Shown here: one piece after another, positions 1 to 8,163 of the stretch
Layout of the letters: every line of letters starts with the position of its first letter
Position numbering within the stretch: the stretch's first letter is position 1
Assembly: GCA_947466555.1 (NCBI GenBank)
Contig: CANIFK010000047.1
Location: 1-14,294 of the forward strand
Direction: 5' to 3'
Source of the DNA: Acidobacteriota bacterium
GTDB taxonomy: Bacteria; Acidobacteriota; Terriglobia; Bryobacterales; Bryobacteraceae
Length of the DNA stretch: 14,294 nucleotides
Made by a program: the position numbers and the translations under genes
The notes under the pieces: model-generated
The model's database searches: none
What the model was told of the DNA's origin: nothing
What the model saw: only the letters and a program-made list of their open reading frames with translations

Positions 1-709
1 ACTCATAGTGACGCGCCATTTCGTAGTAAGTCGGATTCAGATCGGGGTCGTAGCGGCAAGGCTTGGTAACGGCGGTCTTTGTATTGTCGGGAACCAGTAA
101 CCCGGGCGTGCCACCCAGAAAGGCGAAGGCCCGCAGGTGCGCGCCGATCCAGTCCGGCAGTGTCTCGGTCAGGGTTGCTTCCACGTAGGTGTAACTGCTG
201 GCGCCGAGGGTGGCAACGAACAGAGAGACTTGGGTGGTGGCGCCGCTGGCGCGGTCGTATAGGGTGATTTTGTCGCCAGCCCAATCGACGAACAATTTTT
301 CACCGGCCTTGTGGTCCTGCCGCATAATCGGGCTTTGCCCCAGTTTCCAGGCATCGTAGCGATGGCAGAAACGGCTATAGGAATAGTGGTTGTCCGGGTG
401 GCACTCGCGATATTCCCGCCACAACAGATCGAGCGTGGTGTGTTTGCCGCGTTTGAGTTCGTCCTGAATGCGGGCAAAGTCAGGCTGGGCTCGTTGCCCA
501 GCGATGGGCGGTGACGTGGCCGGATAGAGGCGGGCTTCCAGCTCCGTATCAGTCAGTGGGGGATCGGGCGGCCAGGCAAGGCCGCTGGCGGTGAACCGGG
601 CCAGATAATCGTGGACGGTGCTCTGCCCGGTATTGACAGCGCGAGCGATCTGGCGCTGGCCGAGCTGTTGTTGAAAATGGAGGCGTAGAACCTCGTTGAT
701 TTTGCGCAT
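1..709 (-). CDS. istA: IS21-family transposase IstA, N-terminal 236 residues
   Basis: IstA cuts and joins the ends of IS21-type elements together with the ATPase IstB. The frame opens with ATG (707-709), residues MRKINEVLRL, and stays open to the window edge, so the C-terminal half is missing. Residues 1-50 look like a helix-turn-helix (QRQIARAVNTGQSTVHDYL), which in this family binds the terminal repeats. The retroviral-integrase-type catalytic core follows: FVDWAG supplies the first catalytic Asp (D142) and LVPDNTKTAV the second (D208). A family-typical segment with NPTYYEMARHY closes the visible part. The third acidic residue, a Glu in the family, would lie just past the edge. No frameshift is seen, so the gene may be intact. 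Confidence 0.9.
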   Translation of the reverse strand, partial: MRKINEVLRLHFQQQLGQRQIARAVNTGQSTVHDYLARFTASGLAWPPDPPLTDTELEARLYPATSPPIAGQRAQPDFARIQDELKRGKHTTLDLLWREYRECHPDNHYSYSRFCHRYDAWKLGQSPIMRQDHKAGEKLFVDWAGDKITLYDRASGATTQVSLFVATLGASSYTYVEATLTETLPDWIGAHLRAFAFLGGTPGLLVPDNTKTAVTKPCRYDPDLNPTYYEMARHYE

Positions 710-780
710 GGATAGTCTCCTTTGGGACACCGTTTCAGGTTGTCCGCTGGGTTCCACCAGCGCGGCTTCGCTCGTTACGG

Positions 781-803
781 CTCGATTCCTGTCATGCCGA
801 TCA
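781..803 (-). repeat. Inverted sixth copy of the 23-bp IS repeat
   Basis: Read on the minus strand this segment is TGATCGGCATGACAGGAATC plus three bases. It matches the direct units at 827-944 in both the TGATCGG head and the CAGGAATC tail. It lies 23 bp inside the array and points the opposite way, between the array and istA, so it is well placed to be an extra IstA-binding or autoregulatory site near the istA promoter. Confidence 0.65.
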
Positions 804-826
804 CTGTTCTTGCCTTACCGGGTTTT

Positions 827-944
827 TGATCGGCTTGCCGCAGGAATCGGTGATCGGTTTGCGCAGGAATCACTGATCGGCTTGCACAGGAATCAGCGAT
901 CGCTTTGGGCGGGATTGAGTGATCGGTTTGGGCGAGAATACGCA
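827..944. repeat. Terminal array of five 23-bp direct repeats of the IS21 element
   Basis: Five consecutive units follow the pattern TGATCGGnTTGnnCAGGAATCnn: 827-850 (24 bp), 851-873, 874-896, 897-919 and 920-944. The inner three are most alike; the outer two diverge in the second half (GGGCGGGATT, GGGCGAGAAT). IS21-family ends carry multiple short repeats that bind IstA, and this array fits that role, although five contiguous copies is a dense arrangement. The outermost copy ends at the inferred terminus. Confidence 0.8.
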
Positions 945-955
945 CCCTTCGGGGG

Positions 956-3160
956 GTGGGGGCGTTGCGGAACCTTGACTACCTGTCGGTGACGGGGGTT
1001 CAGGGCGACTTGGTGGTTGCGATGGTTCGCGCGTCGGAACGGTGGGATCCGGGTGCTCGGCTGACGCCGGCTATATCGCGGGATGGGGGCGCGACGTTCT
1101 CGGTGACGACACCGGTTCCACGCGGTTACGGGTGGCGGAGCCAGGCGGACGCGCCGTGCCGGTTGATGGGCGAGTACGGCGATGTCAGGTCCGATGACTG
1201 CGGATTGTCGTGGACATCACCCGATAGCGGGATCCGTCCGCTTTGGCCCGAGATGGGCTCCTCGCATCCCGATCCGGGTGTGGTGCTCGGCTATAAAAAT
1301 TTCTTTCCAAGCGATGGCGGACCGATTTATTGGAGTTTGAATTGGGGCGCGACGTGGCAACCGCTCTTTGAGTCCTATCCGGGGGAATGGGGAATGCCGA
1401 TGATGCATCCCGGGAGGGCGGGTACGTGGATTGCGCGGAGTTGGCCGGAGGGGTGGAAGAGCAATGATATGTCGGGGCGCGGATGGGTCGCGTTGCCCGG
1501 AGTTCCTGCCAATGCCGATGTGATTGTGGACTATGCGTGTGGCGCCGTGTACCTCCGTGAGTTGCGGGCGGATGGATATGCGTATTCGATTACGGACCGG
1601 AATTTCGGGCCGGCGCGAAAGATTTTGGATGGCGTGGGGGGGCTGACGGTGGCCCCGTGCGAAGGGATTTATTTTTCGCAAGTTCCGACGGCGGACGCGT
1701 TTGTGGCGAAGTTTGATTCGGCTGGGACGCTGCAGCATTTTACGTATCTGGGCGGGAGCGGCGAGGAGACGGCGCGGTCTGTGGCGGTGGATGGGAACGG
1801 GGACATCTACGTTTCCGGATTGAGCGATTCGCCGGATTTTCCGTTTACCCATCGACTGCGGCCCGGCGCGAAGGGCTTCGTGGTGAAGTTCACCGCCGAT
1901 TTGAGTGAGATGGTATTCAGCACACGCGTCCCGGCCGAGGATGGGCCGAAGATGAAGTTGGGATCGGATGGTTCGGTGTTTCTCTTGGGGGTTACCAATG
2001 ACCTGACAATGCCGACAGCTGGAGCCGCGATTTCGCGGGAGTTCGAGTTGGTGCCGCAGGTGCCCGGCAGCTTGGAGGGTAACGGGTATTTGTTGCGGTT
2101 GTCGTCTGACGGGCGGGAGTTGTTGTACTCGACTTCGCTGGGGCGAGGCTACCCGTTCGGATTCGGGCTGAACGGAGAGGAGACGGCTTACGTATGGCGC
2201 CACGGGAGTTTGCCGGGTGGCCCGGCCGTGGCTACCGCAGCGTTCCACAAGCTGGACTTGAGAGAGGGTAAGGTGCTGTGGTCCGTGCTGCCGGGGGGCG
2301 TGCTGGGAACAGCGCGGGAGGTGGAGGTGCAGGCGAACGGGGACGTGGTGGTTACGGGTGGCGTGGCGAATCCTGGGCGGCCATTTCCGCCGGAGTTGGG
2401 GTCGTATCAGGCGGTGGCGAATCCTTCGAATCTGGTGCCCCGGCCGATCCCTGGAGGGGGCACGCCGCCGCCGCAGTCGCTGCATTTGCCGACAGAAGGG
2501 TATGTGGCCCGCGTGGGGAGTGACGGCCGGTTGCTGGCGGGGACGTTTCTGGGCGGGCTGGGGCAGGATTACTTTACCGGTTCACGAGTGGCGGGCGACG
2601 GGAGTGTGATTGGCGTTGGGCGGACGACTCCGGTGCGGTTCAACACACGGTCGATCACGGAGCAGGCGGCACATGAGTCGCCAGTGGGGTTTGTGGCGAA
2701 GCTGGATGGGAAGATGCAGAAGGCGACGTTTTCGACGTTTCTGACGGACCTTGTTCCAGCTGCCGCGGTGCCGCATCCGGAGGGCGGGTATTGGTTGATT
2801 GGAACGGGGAAGACGGACACGGATGGGATGGGCGCGAATGGGCTGGTGCTGGCGCGACTGACCACGGAGCCGGCGCGGCTGCCGCGGATTGATCAGGTGG
2901 TGATGGACGTTGGGCCGGACGGGCCGCTGGTGCCGCAGCGGCAGGACGTGTTGTGGCCTACGGCGACGGCGTTGGTGACGGGCGAGTGGGCGGGGGAAAG
3001 CCCGACGGTTACGTTCGGCGGGCGGGAGATGGCGGTGCGGCTGGCGGGGCCGGGGCGGCTGCGGTTCCGCGTGCCGGATGATTTTGAAAAAGGCGTGTTT
3101 GATTTGGTTGTGGAGGCAGGTGGAGAGCGGTCGGCGGCGGTGCGGGTGCAGGTTCAGTAG
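956..3160 (+). CDS. SBBP/Asp-box beta-propeller surface protein, 5'-truncated by the IS
   Basis: The longest start is GTG at 956, giving 734 residues, but the natural N terminus is missing. The IS ends at 944, an in-frame stop lies inside it at 920-922, and the frame starts in mid-propeller without a signal peptide. Residues 1-170 carry Asp-box-like motifs (SRDGGATF at 41-48, SLNWGATW at 127-134). From about 245 there are SBBP repeats: DAFVAKFDSAG, TYLGGSGEETARSVAVDGNG, IYVSGLSDSPDFP, with weaker copies to about 630. The last 95 residues (about 640-734, GESPTVTFGGREM to VRVQVQ) resemble the Ig/IPT-like C-terminal domains of Solibacter surface proteins. Such proteins are secreted or surface bound; the ligand is unknown. 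With no signal peptide the fragment is probably non-functional unless the IS supplies a start. Confidence 0.8.
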   Translation: MGALRNLDYLSVTGVQGDLVVAMVRASERWDPGARLTPAISRDGGATFSVTTPVPRGYGWRSQADAPCRLMGEYGDVRSDDCGLSWTSPDSGIRPLWPEMGSSHPDPGVVLGYKNFFPSDGGPIYWSLNWGATWQPLFESYPGEWGMPMMHPGRAGTWIARSWPEGWKSNDMSGRGWVALPGVPANADVIVDYACGAVYLRELRADGYAYSITDRNFGPARKILDGVGGLTVAPCEGIYFSQVPTADAFVAKFDSAGTLQHFTYLGGSGEETARSVAVDGNGDIYVSGLSDSPDFPFTHRLRPGAKGFVVKFTADLSEMVFSTRVPAEDGPKMKLGSDGSVFLLGVTNDLTMPTAGAAISREFELVPQVPGSLEGNGYLLRLSSDGRELLYSTSLGRGYPFGFGLNGEETAYVWRHGSLPGGPAVATAAFHKLDLREGKVLWSVLPGGVLGTAREVEVQANGDVVVTGGVANPGRPFPPELGSYQAVANPSNLVPRPIPGGGTPPPQSLHLPTEGYVARVGSDGRLLAGTFLGGLGQDYFTGSRVAGDGSVIGVGRTTPVRFNTRSITEQAAHESPVGFVAKLDGKMQKATFSTFLTDLVPAAAVPHPEGGYWLIGTGKTDTDGMGANGLVLARLTTEPARLPRIDQVVMDVGPDGPLVPQRQDVLWPTATALVTGEWAGESPTVTFGGREMAVRLAGPGRLRFRVPDDFEKGVFDLVVEAGGERSAAVRVQVQ

Positions 3161-3310
3161 GGGATGCAATGTGGCCTTGGGGGCCGGGGAGTTGGATGCG
3201 ATTTGGCCGCATCTCCGCTGGCGTGTCGGCTGGGATGTCGTTCCCAGCACGGCGCTGGAACCGCGCTGGCCGGTTGATTCGGTGGCTCGGTATGTTCCGG
3301 TGTGTGGAGA

Positions 3311-3709
3311 TTAGGGGGTGATGCGGATGATGGAGGGGATCTGGTCGAAGTCGCGGTCGAAGGTGCAGATGCCTTCGAGGTTGTAGACGCGGACGACGGC
3401 GGCGTGGACGGCGTCGCGGGCGGAGAGGTTGGGGTGGGCGGCGACGAAATCGCGGGCCTGGTCCATCACGGCGGCGGTGATGGGGAGGACGGAGGGGAAG
3501 AGGGTGCGAGCTACTGAGTAAACGTGTTTGCCCAACGTCCAGCGATTGGTGGAGATATACCGGTGCAGAATTTCCTGGAGCACCTCCGCATCGATCGCGG
3601 CTTCGATTTCACGTTCCGCGACGCGAAGGAGAAAACGTTCGGCGATTGCTTTGTTGGGGTGTTCGCCTCCGCCCGCGTACATCAGGACGTTGGCATCGAC
3701 GAGGATCAT
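3311..3709 (-). CDS. vapC: VapC-type PIN-domain toxin ribonuclease
   Basis: This 132-residue protein is full length for a VapC toxin, a metal-dependent endoribonuclease that cleaves RNA and is held inactive by VapB. The PIN acidic residues are all in place: D5 (ILVDANVLMY), E46 in VLQEIL, D99 in LSARDAVHAA, and D118 in the C-terminal TFDRDFD. The ATG (3707-3709) overlaps the vapB stop as ATGA, the usual arrangement for translational coupling. The gene ends convergently, 150 bp from the SBBP protein gene. All catalytic residues are present, so it is predicted active. The natural target RNA cannot be read from the sequence. Confidence 0.9.
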   Translation of the reverse strand: MILVDANVLMYAGGGEHPNKAIAERFLLRVAEREIEAAIDAEVLQEILHRYISTNRWTLGKHVYSVARTLFPSVLPITAAVMDQARDFVAAHPNLSARDAVHAAVVRVYNLEGICTFDRDFDQIPSIIRITP

Positions 3710-3951
3710 GGCAAAGGCTCAACGGTGGGGACCGACTCACGCTCCATTTCTTCTGGCGTGCCGACCGGGAGGTTAAGACTGGCGAGGCTCTTCACGAGGG
3801 CGACTCGTTCGGCAATGTCGGTTGCAGCGTACCGAGACTGGCAGGCTTCGCGGACGAGTTCGTCGACGCTGGAATGGCGTTGTTCGGCGAGCTTGGCGAT
3901 ATGGCCGTAGAGTTCTGACGGGAGCTGGACGGTAGTTTTGATGAGTTCCAT
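3706..3951 (-). CDS. vapB: VapB-type ribbon-helix-helix antitoxin
   Basis: This 81-residue protein begins MELIKTTVQLPSELYGHIAK, a typical ribbon-helix-helix DNA-binding N terminus: a beta strand, then helices with AEQRHSSVDELVREA. The acidic, proline-rich tail (residues 60-81) would be the toxin-binding part. Antitoxins of this type neutralise the partner PIN ribonuclease and repress their own promoter. The stop overlaps the vapC start by 4 bp. The start lies only 16 bp after the stop of the BNR lipoprotein gene, with GGGGA about 10 bases upstream as a possible ribosome site. There is therefore little room for its own promoter unless it lies inside the lipoprotein gene. Confidence 0.85.
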   Translation of the reverse strand: MELIKTTVQLPSELYGHIAKLAEQRHSSVDELVREACQSRYAATDIAERVALVKSLASLNLPVGTPEEMERESVPTVEPLP

Positions 3952-3967
3952 GGCGTTCGCGTCCCCA

Positions 3968-6900
3968 TTATTGCAAAGCGCGGACGCCGAGGATGGTGTA
4001 GCCGCCGTCGGAGGAGGCGAGGCCGGTGGCGCTGGCCATGATGTAGTAGGCTGCGCCGGGGGTGACGGGGAATGTTGTCGTGCCCCAGATCCAGGCGAAG
4101 GTGTTGCGGGCGAGGGAGGCGCAGGCTAGTTCGGGACCGATGGAACGGCCGTTGGCCGGATAGGCCGCGACGATGAGGCCGGAGTTGCCGAAGACGTCGT
4201 AGCGCTGGCCTTGGAAGATGACCTCCAATTGCTGGGCGTTGGCTGGGGCGGTGACGCGCCACCAGACGGTCTTGGCCGGGGCGGTGGCGGCGCAGGAGGC
4301 GCGGGGATCGGTTGGTTCGATCGTTTGGGCTCGGGTGTCGCGGACGCCCAGGTAGGGGAGGGCGGTGACTTCGGCGGCGCCGGAGCGGCTGTCGGCGGCT
4401 GGGGGGACTTGGAGGGCGCCGGCTTGGGTTGCCTCGATGGTTTTGTCTTGCAGCCAGAGGCCGCCGCGGCGGGCGGTTTGGGCGGTGTTGGGCGTGGCGG
4501 TGACGGTGATGGCGCCATCGCCTACGCCTTGGGCGGGCGAATTGACGTCGACGGCGCCGGTTTGCGGAACGGCGGACCAGGCGCAGTTGGGGGCGGTGTT
4601 TATGGGGATGCTGAAGGTGCCGCCGAAGGCGGGGAGGTTGGCGAGGGTTCCGATCGAGTACGTGCAGCCGTCGCCGGAGCCGGGGAGGCGGGTGCGCCAG
4701 ACGCCGCGGCCGAAGGTGAAGGCGTAAAGGTGATTGGCGCCGGCGGATTTATCGAGCGCGAGGGCTTCCGTAGGGACTGCGGCGAAGGGGTTGGCATCGC
4801 GGTTCCAGGTGGTGCCCGCGTCGAGGGAGACGAAGACGCCCAGGTCTGTGCCTGCGTAGAGGCGCTGGGGGTCGCTGGGATCGACCAGGACGCGGAAGAC
4901 GGGGATGTCCGGGATTCCGGTATCGCCGGAGCCATCGACACCGGTCCAGGTGGCGCCGCCGTCGGTGGAGCGGTAGATGTGGCTTTGACCCGCGGCGGTG
5001 TTGAACTGGCTGTAGGCGGCGTAGACGGTGCCGGGGGTGATGGGATCGAACTCGATGGAGGGGATGTAGCCGAGGCGGGGGCGGGTGGCGATCCATTCGG
5101 TTTCGGCGGTGGCTTGGGCGACGTTGGCGGTGCGGAGAATGAAGCCGGTGCTGGTGGCCATGAGGACGCTGCCATCGACGGGGGAGACGGCGATGGCGGA
5201 GACGGTGCCCTGGCTGGCGGGGAGTTGGGTGGAGATGGGTTCCCAGGTGTCGCCTTGGCTGTTCGACCGCCAGAACGTTCGGCCGCCGGCGTAGAGGGTG
5301 TCGGGGTTGCGGGGGGCCATGCCGAGGGGGGCGACGAAGGAGAAGTTGGCGGCGGGTTCGGCGATGCCGAGGAGGACGGTGGTGAACGTCTTGCCGCCGT
5401 TGCGGGAGCGGCGGAGGGAGAAGTTGGGAGTGGATACGTAGATGGTGTTGACGTCGCGGGGATCGATGGCGACGGCGGCTCCGTCTCCGCCGCTGATGCG
5501 AGTCCAGTCGCGGCCGGCGGCGAGGGTGCCGCGCATGGTGCCGTTGTCCTGTTTCCCTCCGAAGAAGGAGCCGCCGCCGGGGGAGACGGCGCCGGTGTAG
5601 AACTGGGTGGAGACGTAGCCGTTGTGAAGGGGTTTCCAGGCGACTTTGTTCTGGAATGGCGTGCATCCGGCGCGGGGGCCGGTGGCGAGATCGGCATTGG
5701 CGTTTTCGGTTTTGTAGACGCCGCCGTCGGTGGCGGTGAAGAGATGGGGCTTGGTGGCGGGGTTGTAGTCGGGCGGGAAGATGAGGGCGCTGACGTCGGC
5801 GTGGGCGCCGCCGGGGGTGTCGGTGGACTGCCAGAAGGAGGCGATGCCCCAGTTGGCGCCGCCATCGTCGGAGCGGTAGATATCGATGCCGGCGGCCCAG
5901 ACGCGATCGGGGTTGGAGGGATCGACGGTGATGGCGTTGTGGATCCAGCCCTGGCCACCGATGGAGCGCTGGCCGTTGGCGGTGCAGAGGTTGTTGTAGA
6001 AGCCCTGGTTGGTGGAGAGGAGGGCGGTGTTGATTTGTTCGGAATTTTGGTTGGTGGTGCGGGGTTCCCAGGTGTCGGGGTCGCCGTTGGTGGTGGAGCG
6101 GTAGACGGCGTGGAGGGAGTTGCGCCAGTCGGCGGAGTCGGCTCCGTTGCTGGCGATGAGGGCGTAGATGGTGCTTTGGCTGGAGGGGGCTAGGGCGAGG
6201 GTGGTGTTGCCCATGGCGGGGAGTTGGAGGACCTTTTCCCAGGGGGCGTCGGAGGCGGCGTCGGTGTTGCGGAAGATGGCGGCGTCGCCGGCGGCGGTGG
6301 TGCCGCAGGCGGCGTAGAAATAGTCCGTTGACTGGTCGGTGCGCATGACCATGTCCTGGCAGCCGTTTCGGCCGTTGGTGGCGCGGTTGAAGACTTGGGT
6401 CCAGGTGGCGCCCGAGTCGGTGGAGCGGAAGATGCCGGTGGGGGTGGCGGCGTAGATACGGTTGGAATCAGAACGGGAGACGAAGATGTCGTTGATGTAG
6501 CGGAAATTTGCGCCGCCGGGGTTGCCTAGGGGTTCCCAGGAGAGGCCGGCGTCGCGGGTGCGGAAGATGCCTGTGCCCAAGGGCGCGGAGCCGAGGACGT
6601 TGGTGCCGGAGAGGGTGTTGAACCAGAAGCCGGTGCCGGCGTAGAGGGTGTCTGGATTGGCGGGGTCCATGGTGAGGGCGCCGAGGCCGAGGGTGGGGAA
6701 GAGGTCGGTTAGCGGGGCCCAGTTTTCGCCGGCGTCGGTGGTTTTCCAGACGCCCCCGGTGACGGCGGCGGCGTACATGATTTTGGGGTCTTGCGGGTGG
6801 ATGACGAGGACGCGGGTGCGGCCGCCCTGGTTGCCGGGGCCGAGGGATTCCCAACCGCCGAGATCGGCGGCCTGGCGGGGGCCTTTGGCGGCTGGCGCCG

Positions 6901-7159
6901 CAGCGGCCAGGTTGTAGGCGGGCATGCGCGTGAGCCGTTGGCGGGCGGCTTCGTAGCGTTCGAGGGGGAGAACGCCTTGGGGATTCCCGGTGCGGCGGAG
7001 GAGTTGGAATTCGGCGGCTTTGTCGGGCTGGTCGCCGGCGGGCATTTGCTTGGGCGGTTTGGCGGGGGGAGAGGGGGGCGTGTCGAAGGCGAGGTGGCGC
7101 TGGGCGCAGCCGGCGAGGAGGGTCAGTAGGACGGCGAGGAGCGGCTGGGATTTAGGCAC
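3968..7159 (-). CDS. BNR/sortilin-like beta-propeller lipoprotein with BACON-type and PPC-like C-terminal domains
   Basis: This 1063-residue protein starts at GTG 7157-7159. That start gives a lipoprotein signal with lipobox LLAGC (Cys18), so it is likely anchored to the outer membrane or cell surface. Residues 100-825 carry at least eight Asp-box motifs, among them TTDAGENW, TRDAGLSW, STDSGATW, SDDGGANW, STDGGATW and SLDAGTTW. Their spacing suits two consecutive propellers like sortilin/VPS10 or GH74 proteins. Residues 831-914 (CTYSIGTLANLPAFGGTFSI to IEATQAG) resemble a BACON-type binding module, and residues 920-1063 a PPC-like sandwich (VWWRVTAPANAQQLEV, YDVFGNSGLIV). No catalytic pair of GH74 or sialidases could be recognised, so binding or scaffolding is more likely than hydrolysis. 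The GTG shares one base with the stop of the upstream esterase gene (TAGTG), indicating an operon. The glycan partner is unknown. Confidence 0.85.
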   Translation of the reverse strand: MPKSQPLLAVLLTLLAGCAQRHLAFDTPPSPPAKPPKQMPAGDQPDKAAEFQLLRRTGNPQGVLPLERYEAARQRLTRMPAYNLAAAAPAAKGPRQAADLGGWESLGPGNQGGRTRVLVIHPQDPKIMYAAAVTGGVWKTTDAGENWAPLTDLFPTLGLGALTMDPANPDTLYAGTGFWFNTLSGTNVLGSAPLGTGIFRTRDAGLSWEPLGNPGGANFRYINDIFVSRSDSNRIYAATPTGIFRSTDSGATWTQVFNRATNGRNGCQDMVMRTDQSTDYFYAACGTTAAGDAAIFRNTDAASDAPWEKVLQLPAMGNTTLALAPSSQSTIYALIASNGADSADWRNSLHAVYRSTTNGDPDTWEPRTTNQNSEQINTALLSTNQGFYNNLCTANGQRSIGGQGWIHNAITVDPSNPDRVWAAGIDIYRSDDGGANWGIASFWQSTDTPGGAHADVSALIFPPDYNPATKPHLFTATDGGVYKTENANADLATGPRAGCTPFQNKVAWKPLHNGYVSTQFYTGAVSPGGGSFFGGKQDNGTMRGTLAAGRDWTRISGGDGAAVAIDPRDVNTIYVSTPNFSLRRSRNGGKTFTTVLLGIAEPAANFSFVAPLGMAPRNPDTLYAGGRTFWRSNSQGDTWEPISTQLPASQGTVSAIAVSPVDGSVLMATSTGFILRTANVAQATAETEWIATRPRLGYIPSIEFDPITPGTVYAAYSQFNTAAGQSHIYRSTDGGATWTGVDGSGDTGIPDIPVFRVLVDPSDPQRLYAGTDLGVFVSLDAGTTWNRDANPFAAVPTEALALDKSAGANHLYAFTFGRGVWRTRLPGSGDGCTYSIGTLANLPAFGGTFSIPINTAPNCAWSAVPQTGAVDVNSPAQGVGDGAITVTATPNTAQTARRGGLWLQDKTIEATQAGALQVPPAADSRSGAAEVTALPYLGVRDTRAQTIEPTDPRASCAATAPAKTVWWRVTAPANAQQLEVIFQGQRYDVFGNSGLIVAAYPANGRSIGPELACASLARNTFAWIWGTTTFPVTPGAAYYIMASATGLASSDGGYTILGVRALQ

Positions 7160-8163
7160 TACTTCGATTTTAGTTGGCTGGCGAGGGCGGCGGCGAGGCG
7201 GCGGTTGGTTTCGGCGTTGGGGTGGAGGCCGTCGTGGCTGGTGGGGGTGGCGAGGCCGTACTTCTGGATGCCTTCGGCGAAGGCGGGGCCGAGGTCGAGC
7301 ACCTTCGTTTTGGGGCTGGACTTGGCGGCGGCGAGGAGGCTGGATTTGTTCTGTTGGCCGAAGGGGATGATGAGGATGACCTTCGTTTTGGGGCACTGTT
7401 TGTGGACTTCGGCTAGCCATTGTTGGACGACTTGCGAGGTGTCTTTTGTGCCGTCGTTGGTGCCCATGTTGAGGAAGATGATGTCGGGGTTTCGCTGGAA
7501 GTTGCGGGGGGCGTTTTTGTAGTGGAAGCGCCAGCTTTCGGGGAGGGCGGGGATGTTGGAGTGGGACGTCTTGAGCCAGCACATGCCGCCGGAGCCGGAG
7601 GCGCCGTATTCGAGTTTGAGTTTTTCGGCGAGGTAGTGGGGCCAGGCTTGGGTCGAGTCGGAATGTTTGACCCAGTCGACGTATTTTTTATCGACCACGC
7701 GGAAGGAGTCGCCCAAGTTCCAGGCGCCTTCGGTGATGGAGTCGCCGAAGAAGATGGCTTGTTTTTTGGAGATGTTTTTTGGGGGCTTGACGGTGGCGCC
7801 GTTGTCGAGTTCGAGGGACTGCAGGCGGATGATTTGGGTGGGCGTGTTCCAGCGGTCGTAGTTGGCGTCGGAGGCGGCGAGGTAGAGGGTGAGGGAGTGG
7901 GTTTTGTTCGGGAGGTTTTTGGCGAGTTCGAGCGTGCGGGTGGCCTGGGCGGTTTGGAGGGGTTGGCCGTCGATGGACCAGCGGAATTTGGGCGGGGCGC
8001 CCTGGTTGGTGGAGGCGTCGAAGTGGAGGGTGGCGGAGGTGCCGGTGAATTGGGTTTTCAGGTACGCGCCGGCGTAGATCCATTCGCCCTTTTCGGTGGT
8101 GTTGTAGGGGCTGAGGAAGATGGACGGGTGGAGGATGGGGATGAGGAGGGCGGCGAGGATCAT
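7159..8163 (-). CDS. SGNH/GDSL esterase with N-terminal beta-sandwich, CE2-like carbohydrate esterase
   Basis: This 334-residue protein is likely exported: a short hydrophobic N terminus (MILAALLIPIL) precedes a beta-rich domain (about 20-125), as in carbohydrate esterase family 2. The SGNH hydrolase domain follows with all blocks: GDSITEG with nucleophile S142, GSGG at 190-193, GTND at 234-237 with N236, and DGLHPN with D311 and H314. The expected reaction is removal of O-acyl groups, usually acetyl, from polysaccharides; the substrate is inferred from family only. The ATG overlaps the stop of the upstream heparinase-like gene (ATGA), and its own stop shares a base with the lipoprotein start, so the three genes should be co-translated. 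Confidence 0.88.
   Translation of the reverse strand: MILAALLIPILHPSIFLSPYNTTEKGEWIYAGAYLKTQFTGTSATLHFDASTNQGAPPKFRWSIDGQPLQTAQATRTLELAKNLPNKTHSLTLYLAASDANYDRWNTPTQIIRLQSLELDNGATVKPPKNISKKQAIFFGDSITEGAWNLGDSFRVVDKKYVDWVKHSDSTQAWPHYLAEKLKLEYGASGSGGMCWLKTSHSNIPALPESWRFHYKNAPRNFQRNPDIIFLNMGTNDGTKDTSQVVQQWLAEVHKQCPKTKVILIIPFGQQNKSSLLAAAKSSPKTKVLDLGPAFAEGIQKYGLATPTSHDGLHPNAETNRRLAAALASQLKSK

Larger units (their letters stand above)
1..944 (-). mobile_element. IS21-family insertion sequence, 5' end (incomplete at window edge)
   Basis: This is the istA-side end of an IS21-family element. It holds the first 236 codons of istA, read leftward, a leader of about 70 bp, and a terminal array of 23-bp repeats. 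The outer end is placed at 944: read inward on the minus strand it begins TGCGTATTCTCGCCC, which fits the TG...CA ends usual in this family. Beyond 944 the sequence becomes coding for an unrelated surface protein. The second gene, istB, the other terminus and the second copy of any target duplication lie outside the window. The base composition is more balanced than the G-rich flank, which suggests a fairly recent arrival. Confidence 0.85.

Noticed and set aside
827..944. CRISPR-like regularly spaced repeats
   Set aside because: The units are contiguous without unique spacers and sit at the terminus of an IS21 element, so they are transposase-binding repeats.
1217..2485. 422-codon minus-strand frame across the SBBP protein gene
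   Set aside because: Arg/His/Pro-rich shadow. The + strand frame carries recognisable SBBP and Asp-box repeats.
3161..3310. Possible bidirectional terminator between the convergent SBBP and vapC genes
   Set aside because: Only short GC-rich dyads are seen, without a T-run on either strand.
4211..6193. 660-codon + strand frame, Gly/Val/Ala-rich, opposite the BNR lipoprotein gene
   Set aside because: It is a low-complexity antisense shadow produced by G-rich DNA. The minus-strand frame has clear Asp-box motifs and a lipobox.
3968..7159. Assignment of the BNR lipoprotein as a GH74 xyloglucanase or sialidase
   Set aside because: Asp-boxes and double propellers are shared by many non-enzymes, and the catalytic acids or Arg triad of those families could not be identified.
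7160..7582. N-terminal extension of the lipoprotein frame by 141 residues
   Set aside because: It overlaps the catalytic part of the SGNH esterase and is Arg/Pro/His-rich. The GTG at 7159 gives a proper lipoprotein signal and an operon-type junction.
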